The translations under genes were made by a program, and so were the position numbers. The notes beneath the pieces are model-generated. The model had not been told where the DNA came from. It searched no databases and saw only the letters and a list, made by a program, of their open reading frames with translations. Below are positions 8,560 through 15,848 of a stretch of DNA of 64,000 bases, piece by piece (the stretch's first letter is position 1; each line of letters opens with the position of its first letter). Where the stretch lies: NCBI RefSeq assembly GCF_014651015.1, contig NZ_BMWB01000025.1, positions 53,384 through 117,383 on the forward strand, written 5' to 3'. This stretch comes from Streptomyces xantholiticus. GTDB taxonomy: Bacteria; Actinomycetota; Actinomycetes; Streptomycetales; Streptomycetaceae.

Positions 8560-8766
8560 ATGTCCGGACATGCTCAGCTCGCGCAGACCGGCGCTCCCGT
8601 CATCGTGGTAGGCGGTATGACCTATCCACTCGGCGGTTGGATGCTTGCCCTTGCTGCTTCTCTTGTTTGTGTCGGCCTCGTGGCTGTGAGGTTCGGGTTC
8701 CGCCGGAATCTGGCCGCAGGTCAGGATGCCGGTGCGGTCGTGGCGTCGCGGCGGCATCGTAAGTGA
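8560..8766 (+). CDS. Small membrane protein with an N-terminal LAQTG motif
   Basis: A 68-residue protein; the ATG follows GGGGGG with eight-base spacing. It begins 'MSGHAQLAQTGAPVIVVGG' and then has one hydrophobic helix (about residues 26-45, 'GWMLALAASLVCVGLVAVRF') and an arginine-rich tail. LAxTG followed by a hydrophobic segment and basic residues is the sorting signal recognised by class E sortases of Streptomyces, but here there is no signal peptide or mature domain before it. Its stop overlaps the GTG of the synthase gene by four bases (GTGA), so the two are translationally coupled. A role in assembling or anchoring the synthase is inference. Confidence 0.7.
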   Translation: MSGHAQLAQTGAPVIVVGGMTYPLGGWMLALAASLVCVGLVAVRFGFRRNLAAGQDAGAVVASRRHRK

Positions 8767-10360
8767 GAGGGCGCCGTCGCCATCAGCCGGTGCTGAGTGC
8801 CCATCAGCACCGGTCGGTGACTGTTCTGACGGGTATCGTCGTCCTGTTATTGGCGGCGGCATGGACGACGCACCATGCGGTTATTGCCTTCAGGGCTGAC
8901 AGCGAGACGGAGAACCGGCTCAGGGTTGTATGGATCAGCCTTTTCCTCGTCTTCTTGCTACAGACTTTCATGTATCACCTTGAGGGTGTTCCGCGGCTTA
9001 CGGACCGCACGGTGCGTCAATTGGCTTCCGCGCACGTGTCCATCCTCGTTCCGGTTTACAACGAGGACCCCGGTTATTTGAAGTTGGGGCTGGAGAGCTT
9101 CCTGCGCCAGACGCGGCTGCCTGATTCGGTGCACATTGTCGACGATGGCTCAACCAGCAGCGATTACGCGGATGTGCGTGCGTGGTGGGAGGAGGCGGCC
9201 CGCAAGGCCGGTGTCGCCACCACGTGGCAGCGCGTGCTCAACGGTGGCAAGCGGCATGCCCAGGCGCACGGCGTCAGGGTGAGCGCCGAGGCGGACATCT
9301 ACATCACGTGCGATTCGGACTCGTGCTTTGCGCCGAGTGCGATCGAGCAAGTCCTGTTGCCGTTCGCCCGGCCGCGGGTTCAGTCCGTCGCCGGTATCGT
9401 GATCGCCACCAACAACCGGGTGAACTGGCTGGTGCGGGTGACGGACCTGTGGTTCGTGGTGTGCCAACTTGTCGACCGCTCCGGACAGTCCGCCCTGGGC
9501 GCTGTCATGGTCAACTCCGGTCCGCTGGCCGCGTACCGGGCCGACGTGATTCGCGACAATCTGGGCTCGTACCTCAACGAGACCTTCATGGGGCGGTCCG
9601 TGATGTTCTCCGACGACAGCTTGCTGACCTTGTATGCCCAGCAGCGCGGGCTGACCGTGCAGCAGCCCAGGCCATCTGCTTCACCGCCATGCCGGAGAAG
9701 TGGAGCCACTTCACGCGGATGTATCTGCGCTGGATGCGCGGCTCGACGATCCGTTCGGTGTGGCGCATGCGGTATCTGTCGCCGGCGCGCCCCGCCTACT
9801 GGCTGCACGCGATGCGGTGGCTGCAGATGGTGCTCACCCAGATGGTCGTCCTGTGGCTGGTGCTCGTCGAGCCGCTGCTGTACGGACAGATGCCGCCCGG
9901 GAGCATGCTGGTCATCCCGTTCCTGATCGGGTATGCACAGGGGTTGCGTTACCTGAGCATCATCCGTTCCGATGAGCGGATCCGTTCGCGGGCTCTGACC
10001 TGGCTCACGATGCCGCTGGCGATCGTCCTCGCCTGGACAGTGCTGCGCTTCTTGCGCTGGTACGGCATCTTCACGTGTGCCAGGACAGGGTGGGGTACCC
10101 GGCAGAACGGGGCCGAAGTCACTCTCGGCGGACAGAGCTCCCCGCCCCCGCCGGAAGCCGCAGCACAGAGCACGTACGTCAGGGCCGTCGATCCTTGGGA
10201 CGAGTCCACGCTGGAGATCCGTCAGTATCGCGCCCACACACAGGCCCCCTGGCAGCGCCTCAGCCGCCCGGCACCTTCTTGCAGCACCTCGTCCCACGAT
10301 GCAACGCGGGCACCTCGTCCCCCCCACACAGCCGGCCTGCGCCGCATCGTTTCTCTGTGA
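8763..10360 (+). pseudogene. Hyaluronan-synthase-like GT2 glycosyltransferase, one frameshift
   Basis: A processive family-2 glycosyltransferase of the hyaluronan/chitin/NodC type in the membrane. Two N-terminal spans (about residues 20-40 and 50-68) precede the GT-A domain. That domain has 'ILVPVYNEDP', 'VDDGSTS', the DxD-type 'CDSDSCF', 'YRADV' and acceptor motif 'FSDDSLL'. After a one-base loss near 9665 the next frame continues 'AICFTAMPEKW', the R-W motif 'MYLRWMRGS' and three or four C-terminal spans. The span is one base short of 533 codons, giving a 532-residue product if repaired. It is followed by UDP-glucose dehydrogenase, which would supply UDP-glucuronate. The frame break is either inactivation or an assembly error. 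Confidence 0.82.
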
Positions 10361-10374
10361 AAGTGAAGCCGCAC

Positions 10375-11720
10375 ATGCACAACTCGAACCACAACGTCGC
10401 GGTCTTCGGCGCCGGCTACATCGGATTGGTCGCCGGCGCCTGCTTCGCCGAACTGGGCCACCGCGTCACCATCCGCGACATCCAGCCGGCACGAATCCAG
10501 GCCCTGCAGTCCGGTGCCGTCCCCATCTACGAGCCGGGCCTGGGTGAGATGCTCGCCCGCAACAGCAAACGTCTCCGCTTCACCCTCGACGCCGACGAGG
10601 CGGTCCGCGATGCAGAGATCGTGTACGTGTGCGTGGATACCCCGCCCACAGCCTCGGGAGACGCCGACCTCTCCCGCATCTGGGCAGTGATCAATGCGCT
10701 CAAAGGAGCATCCCACCTGGCGGTAGTCACGGTGAAAAGCACCGTCCCCGTCGGCACCGGCGCCCGGATACGCGCTGCGATGGACACCGCCGGCCTGGAA
10801 CACGTCCCCTACGCCTCCAACCCCGAGTTCACCGCGGAAGGGAGGGCCGTGGAGGACTTCATGCACCCGGACCGCATCGTCATCGGCACTGAGGACGACA
10901 CCGCCGCCGAACTCCTCGCCGACCTGCACGACGGAGTGAAGGGACCGACACTGCTCATGGACGTCGCCTCCGCCGAAATGGTCAAACTGACCGCCAACGC
11001 CCTCCTCGCCACGAAGATCTCCTTCACCAACGAAATCGCCACACTGTGCGAGGCAACCGGCGCAGACATCGCCCACGTCACCAAAGCCACCGGCATGGAC
11101 CACCGCCTCGGCCCACATTTCATGAACGCCGGCCTGGGCTACGGCGGCAGCTGCTTCCCCAAGGATTCCCGCGCCCTACGCGCTCTGGCCAGCAACTCCG
11201 GCTACGCCTTCCAACTGCTCACTGCAGTCATCGAAGTCAACGACCTCCAGCCACGCCGAGCCGTCCAGCGGCTCAAGAACGAACTGAACGGTCTCAAAGG
11301 ACGCACCATCGCACTGCTCGGCATGACGTTCAAACCCGGCACGGACGACATGCGCGAAGCACCCAGCACCGTCATAGCCTCACGCCTGCAGGCCGAAGGC
11401 GCCCACGTGCGCTGCTGGGACCCCATGGCACCGGCCTGCAACGACGGGCCGTGGGCATCGGCACACCGCTGCGCCACACTCCCGCAGACGATGACAGCAG
11501 CAGACGGTGCGATCATCGCCACCGATTGGCCCCAACTCCGCCAGGCCAACTGGAGCCGACTGGCCACCATGATGAACACCCCGTGCTCTTCGACGGCAGA
11601 AACCTCCTCACACCACACGTCATGAAACAGCACGGCTACACCTACCTGAGCATCGGACGCCCCACCACACCAGCCACTCCCGCCACCACACCACACGACA
11701 GACATCCACAACGAGCCTGA
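10375..11720 (+). pseudogene. UDP-glucose 6-dehydrogenase, frameshifted near the C-terminus
   Basis: Converts UDP-glucose to UDP-glucuronate with two NAD+, in the cytoplasm. Visible are the Rossmann motif 'VFGAGYIGLVAG' (residues 10-21), 'STVPVGTG', and the catalytic Cys260 in 'GYGGSCFPKDS'. The domain order and length match the family. The first frame ends wrongly after 'ATMMNTP'. A one-base deletion near 11,580 moves the true end, 'VLFDGRNLLTPHVMKQHGYT', into another frame that stops at 11720. All catalytic residues lie before the break, so activity might survive. ATG 10375 has AAGTGA upstream; a GTG at 10363 is an alternative. Linked to the GT2 synthase, it completes a hyaluronan-type precursor pathway. 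Confidence 0.85.
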
Positions 11721-11722
11721 TG

Positions 11723-11745
11723 CCTGCCCTTGCGCCGCGGGCAGG
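11723..11745 (+). terminator. Hairpin after the UDP-glucose dehydrogenase gene
   Basis: CCTGCCC and GGGCAGG form a 7-bp GC-rich stem with a nine-base loop, two bases after the stop codon. Short GC hairpins of this kind end many streptomycete operons. There is no T tract. Confidence 0.45.
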
Positions 11746-12079
11746 GCGGACGCTCTCCGGCGCCAACCCCCCGTTGCGGGGCGGTGGAACCTGTCCCGGC
11801 GGTGTCGGACCGGTACGGCCTGGGGCGCCAGTGCCTCCGTCTGGTGCACCCCAAGAGGGCCGGCGGGGCTCGTCTTGATCTTCCATCCTGCTGCCACCTC
11901 GTCTTTCAGCGGCTCAGGCAAATCGCCCCTCAGGGTCCGTCGCCGGCGGTGAGATTTTTCCGCCAATCCGTCACGGGGCCTCGATGGGCGGCTACAAACA
12001 GTCATCGAACCTTCGTTCTCCCATCGCACCTCCCCCCACGTGGTGATCGCATCCGGGCATGCCGAGACGACGACGGCGG
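11746..12079. other. Interval without a recognisable gene
   Basis: I see no convincing coding frame on either strand. Short peptides from the minus strand are arginine-rich and look like out-of-frame translation of GC-rich DNA. Confidence 0.4.
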
Positions 12080-12196
12080 CGACTGACGCTCCTTGCCGTC
12101 CTCGAACGCCTTGCGCAACTGCCGGTACAGCGCAGCCACGTCCACCGGTTGGGATATGAGGTCAGGAGTGGGGTGGTGCGGAGCCATGCGCCAGTA
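12080..12196 (-). pseudogene. Remnant of a pentapeptide-repeat membrane protein paralogue
   Basis: The minus strand encodes 'WRMAPHHPTPDLISQPV' followed by 'DVAALYRQLRKAFEDGKE'. This aligns directly with the segment 'HWRMSTARSP...VAALYRQLRKSLEDGK' of the intact repeat protein starting at 15849. Only this linker between repeats and membrane part is left; neither the repeats nor the membrane helices are present. It shows a second copy of that family once lay here in the opposite orientation. The 230 bases up to 12430 hold nothing else I recognise. Confidence 0.6.
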
Positions 12197-12430
12197 GCGA
12201 GGAGAGGGAGCCCGGCCTGGCGGCAGCGCTGGCTGGCCGGCTCTCAGTGCACGCCAGCGGTGAGCTCTTCCAATCTGCAGCGCTGGGGGCCGGTCCGGAC
12301 GCTTCCGGTGGCCGGGCTGCCACTGAGCGCGGCGAATGGTGCTGGGCTTGGTGCAGCGGCCTTGGCCGCGTTCGCGCTGCTGCGAGGGCTATCAGCACAT
12401 CAGTGCGCCGACTCGGCTGTCGAGGTCCAT

Positions 12431-13663
12431 TCAGGGAGCGGCGAGGGACTGGGGGTCGCCGTTGTAGGTGGAGGGGTCGGCCGGGACAATTCCGGCACCG
12501 ACAGGAGCCGCCACGCCTCCCACGTACATCGCCCGGTAATGGTCGTAGGGGTGCTGTTCCTCGAAGTTCTGGGCGACTGCGGTCAGCTGAAACGGCTTTC
12601 CGTCGTTGCTGACTTCCCGCTTCACCGGTTTGTGGCCCGGCACGACCACGGTGAAGCGGAAGGTGAAGCCGCAGGAACGCTCATTGGCGCTGACGAACGC
12701 CACAATCGTTTCGGTCTCCCCGTACTTCAGGGTGATGCTCTTCCGGGCGAAATAGGGTTCGCTGTTCTCGTCCGTGGGTTCGGGGATCCGGTCGTCCAGG
12801 TTGAAAAACAACGTTCTGGTCTTGGACTCGCCGCCGTTGGTGCCGCCATTGAGGAAAAAAGTACCTGTGAGCGGCGGCGCACAGTCTCGTTTGAGGATCT
12901 GGATGTTCGTGATGCGGAGCTCTTTCTTGCTGCGTCCGCTAACGGTGAGCGAGATGGTCCTGAAACCGGCTGGTACACCGCCGTTCTCGTTGAACCAGTC
13001 CTCGAACGTCTTCCCCTTTCCGTAGTCCTCGTTCTTCAGCTTCTCCACCTGGGAGCCCGACAGCTTCATGGTGGACGTGAAGACGTAGTCGCCCGTGCTC
13101 AGCCCGAGGAAGGAGACGTCGTCCACAGACAGCGGCGGTGTCTCTGAGGCCGGGATCCAGAGGACGTACGCCGAGCCCGCTGCCAGCACCACGGCCATGG
13201 CGGCGCCTATGGCGTACGGCTGACGAATCCTCCGCGCTGCCGCGGTGTTCACGGACTGGCTCTCGGGCGTGCGCCGGTACTGCGGACGCGGTCGGCCGCC
13301 GCAGGCGGTGTAGCCGTCGGCCCAGCGAACGAGCAGGCCGTCGCGCGTGTCCTCATCCAATACGTGGTGCTCGCAGTACGCCAGGACCAGGAGCTCCACG
13401 TACCTCCAGTCCGGAAGCCTCTCGGCCTTCCTGCCCTTCACCGTGAGGGCGTTGAGCCATGTGCCCTTCGCCGGGCCGCTCACGCCCATCTCGAACCCGG
13501 GGGCGTTCCCCTCGCTGACGATGTCGCTTGCGATCTCGACCAGTTTGTCGTACGAGAGCCCGTCCGCGCGGAGTTCGTTCAGAGCCGCGCGGAACGCCTG
13601 CGGAGTGCGCTCCTCGACGGCGGTGTCCAAGAGTTCCTGCCGCCTCGGCGTCTCCTCGGTCAT
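12431..13663 (-). CDS. Hypothetical single-pass membrane protein
   Basis: A 410-residue protein of unknown family. Residues 1-125 form a helical cytoplasmic domain with 'LLDTAVEERTPQAFRAALNE' and a tryptophan/cysteine-containing section ('YVELLVLAYCEHHVLDEDT'). A single membrane helix spans about residues 151-170. The remaining 240 residues are extracytoplasmic and beta-rich, with two cysteines ('KRDCAPPL' and 'NERSCGF') that could pair. The N-terminal part resembles the small helical domain found in many streptomycete proteins that pair it with different outputs. The ATG has a G-rich upstream site. It faces the small membrane protein at 13875 across about 210 bases. Confidence 0.6.
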   Translation of the reverse strand: MTEETPRRQELLDTAVEERTPQAFRAALNELRADGLSYDKLVEIASDIVSEGNAPGFEMGVSGPAKGTWLNALTVKGRKAERLPDWRYVELLVLAYCEHHVLDEDTRDGLLVRWADGYTACGGRPRPQYRRTPESQSVNTAAARRIRQPYAIGAAMAVVLAAGSAYVLWIPASETPPLSVDDVSFLGLSTGDYVFTSTMKLSGSQVEKLKNEDYGKGKTFEDWFNENGGVPAGFRTISLTVSGRSKKELRITNIQILKRDCAPPLTGTFFLNGGTNGGESKTRTLFFNLDDRIPEPTDENSEPYFARKSITLKYGETETIVAFVSANERSCGFTFRFTVVVPGHKPVKREVSNDGKPFQLTAVAQNFEEQHPYDHYRAMYVGGVAAPVGAGIVPADPSTYNGDPQSLAAP

Positions 13664-13874
13664 GTCGCCCCCCTGCTAGTGGTTCAGCAGTATCCCGGAA
13701 GGGCCGGTCCAGGGGAGGCCCTCTCGCAGATCCGGTGCAACTTCGGACACTTTGGCGGATTCACCTGCATGAATGCCGGTGTCCGCAATTGCCATGATCT
13801 TGGACTGGATGTGTCCGGGGGTCCTGCATGACGGTGTGGAGCACTCCACACGACGACCACGAAGGACTGACACC

Positions 13875-14075
13875 ATGCCTACGCCGAGCCCCGCTGTCCG
13901 GGTCATGGCCCTCGCCATCGCGGCGCTGAGCGCCCTCGTCGCCGCGCTGGTCGGTTTCATCGTCCTGCCGCACCTCGGCGCGAGCATCCTGACGACGACG
14001 CTGAGCTCCTGCGGGGCCTTCGTGACCGTCAGCGCCGGCACCCTGCATGTGCTCCGGGAGTTCAACCTGTTCTGA
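13875..14075 (+). CDS. Small two-helix membrane protein
   Basis: A 66-residue protein with a GAAGGA ribosome binding site eight bases before ATG. Two hydrophobic stretches, about residues 9-33 ('VMALAIAALSALVAALVGFI') and 36-55, make a membrane hairpin ending 'HVLREFNLF'. No family is recognised. It is convergent with the gene at 14740-14090, whose stop is 15 bases away. Confidence 0.55.
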   Translation: MPTPSPAVRVMALAIAALSALVAALVGFIVLPHLGASILTTTLSSCGAFVTVSAGTLHVLREFNLF

Positions 14076-14089
14076 TGTACGGCCCGGAC

Positions 14090-14740
14090 TCAGCGGGCCG
14101 CTAGACGCCCCTGTCGGTAAACCCATGTCTCCTCGACCTGACCGGACGGACAGCAATTGAAGTCGTCCTTCAGATAGAAACTGTCCACGATCGTGATTCG
14201 GCCGGGTTTCATCGACTCCACCTTCAAGAGATTCGGCGGTTCGCCGAGCCGAGGCTTACGGCTCGTCAGAGTTCCCAGCACGGAGAGTTCCCGAGCACCG
14301 CCGTCGAAAACAAGAATACCCATGGCTCTCTGCCCTGCGGCGGTGGAGTCGTGATTGGCGCACACCACGGGCAGCGCGGACTCGTCACGGTCGTCGCCAG
14401 TGATGTCGCCGTAGAAGATCTCGTCTGTGAGGGCCGCCACGTCCTGCGGCATGTTCGGCTCCGGTCCGTCGAAATCCGACGGCACGTTGACGGCCGATCC
14501 ATCACGCAGACGTATCGGCTTGGGGGACCTGCACAACGACCCCGGGATCTCGACGCTGCGCCAGTCCACGGCACGCAGGTCGATCGGATCCTCATACGTT
14601 TCCCCGCGCGAAAGGAACCGATAGGCCGCGAGGGAGGCCACGGCCAGGACCACGCACACCATCAGCGTAAGCACCTTTGCCCGCCACATCGAACGGTACA
14701 CGGTCCCCGCCTCTCGTTCCGCGCCGCGAAGAGTGGTCAC
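14090..14740 (-). CDS. Hypothetical membrane-anchored protein
   Basis: A 216-residue protein with one N-terminal membrane anchor (about residues 22-44, 'AKVLTLMVCVVLAVASLAAY') and a secreted domain. The domain contains an aspartate-rich 'FYGDITGDDRDESALPVVC', reminiscent of calcium-binding or integrin-like repeat loops, plus 'NCCPSGQVEETWVY'. The start is uncertain: the GTG at 14740, a GTG near 14701 or the ATG at 14689 would all keep the anchor. No function is assigned and no operon partner is visible. Confidence 0.55.
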   Translation of the reverse strand: MTTLRGAEREAGTVYRSMWRAKVLTLMVCVVLAVASLAAYRFLSRGETYEDPIDLRAVDWRSVEIPGSLCRSPKPIRLRDGSAVNVPSDFDGPEPNMPQDVAALTDEIFYGDITGDDRDESALPVVCANHDSTAAGQRAMGILVFDGGARELSVLGTLTSRKPRLGEPPNLLKVESMKPGRITIVDSFYLKDDFNCCPSGQVEETWVYRQGRLAAR

Positions 14741-14896
14741 AGTGTGCCGTCGCGGTCGGCGCCTTGGAAGCGGTTCGCCCTATCACCGTGGTGTGCGACC
14801 TCCCCGTTCGATAGGAGTAAGAGGGCATCTGATGTCGGTAGTTGGTGGTTCGGGATGTTCTTGTGACTGCTGGTGCTGGCGGTTCGTTGGGCTGGG

Positions 14897-14990
14897 TGTG
14901 AGTGATCGTCGTCCCTACCGCAGTGATGTCTCCGACGTCCGCCTTGATCGAACCGGATGGACCGAGTAGGACTGACAGCGAGCGTCACAT
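14897..14990 (+). pseudogene. IS5-family transposase, N-terminal scrap
   Basis: Adjacent frames give 'VIVVP', 'YRSDVSDVR' and 'ALIEPDGPSRTDSER'. Joined across small frameshifts they match the very start of the common streptomycete IS5 transposases (VPYRSDVSDARWALIEP). The element is not recognisable further on. Confidence 0.5.
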
Positions 14991-15379
14991 GCAACCCACT
15001 CTGACCTGCGAACCGGTGCCGGCTGTCGACGTGGTCCCCACGGCAGGACGTAACGTCCCGCGGTGTGACGCGTTGATCGTGGGCGCGGCGTCGCACGGGA
15101 ACCTGCCGGTGTTGCCGCAAGGCGGCCGTCAGCACCCAGGTGTCTGCGGCCGGCGGCCCTCGAGGACGGTGCCGTGGCTGACGGGGCGGGCTGTGAGGGG
15201 CTCGAGCAGCTGGGGCGGTTCGTGCGTGCTGCGTGTCAGACCGCTGAGGATCCGGGTACGCCACCAGCGGCGCTGTTGACCAACCGCCGGGCCGGTGGCG
15301 TACGTGCCTGGGCGGCGTACATCGCCGGCTGCTCAACGCGCTTGTCGTCTCCGCTACCGATGCCGCGCCCGACGTCGCA
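14991..15379. other. Interval with one unassigned frame
   Basis: A plus-strand frame from about 15174 has a short protein-like stretch, 'GLEQLGRFVRAACQTAEDPG' then 'RAGGVRAWAAYIAGC', before entering the downstream transposase relic. I cannot assign it and it has no ribosome binding site. The rest of the interval shows nothing. Confidence 0.3.
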
Positions 15380-15770
15380 CCGGGGTTACAACCGGAGCCG
15401 GGCAAGAAGGTCATGGAGGGCTGCCGACCAGGAACGGGCCCGGCAAAAGGGGCGGCCCGCCGGAACAGAACGGACAGGTCGGAAGTGACGCCCCCGGCCA
15501 GGACGAGCGGCGGCACGTCAGGCGACGGCGCAAGCTCCACTTGAAGCAACCCTGCTCGGCAGGTCCCGTGTCGGGTTGACCAGCAAGGTCATCTCGCCGC
15601 TGACCGCAAGTGCCGTCCGTTGTCGTTCGTCCTGACCGCAGGACAGGCCGCCGACAGCCCGCAGTTCGTGCCCGTGCTGCAGAAGGTGCGGGTCCGTCTA
15701 CCGGTCGGCCGTCCTGGGACCCGGCCTGACGCTGTCGCCGCGGACAACGCACGATTCATTTTTCAGTAGC
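15380..15770 (+). pseudogene. IS5-family transposase relic
   Basis: Two parts of one transposase are visible. At 15,395-15,485 the DNA closely repeats the relic at about 3700-3800 ('GKKVMEG...', then the same alanine/arginine-rich segment), with a short internal deletion. From about 15,580 a second frame gives 'GHLAADRKCRPLSFVLTAGQ', 'AADSPQFVPVLQKV' and 'GRPRTRPDAVAAD'. This is the DDE-domain middle strand of the same family, in which the second catalytic Asp falls in 'DAVAADKAY'. The remainder is lost just before the repeat-protein gene. Confidence 0.75.
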
Positions 15771-15848
15771 CACCGAAGATTTCAGTTCCGCGTGCTTCGA
15801 AGGCGGGACGCCGGGCAACTGCCCGGCCGCGCCGATCGTCCTTCAGGC

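Noticed and set aside
8763..11720. Programmed ribosomal frameshifting in the synthase and dehydrogenase genes
   Set aside because: No slippery heptamer or following hairpin is seen at either break; loss of one base explains both.
6123..11720. A single biosynthetic gene cluster joining the P450, KGG protein and polysaccharide genes
   Set aside because: The genes are on different strands, separated by terminators and a 770-base gap, and share no evident pathway.
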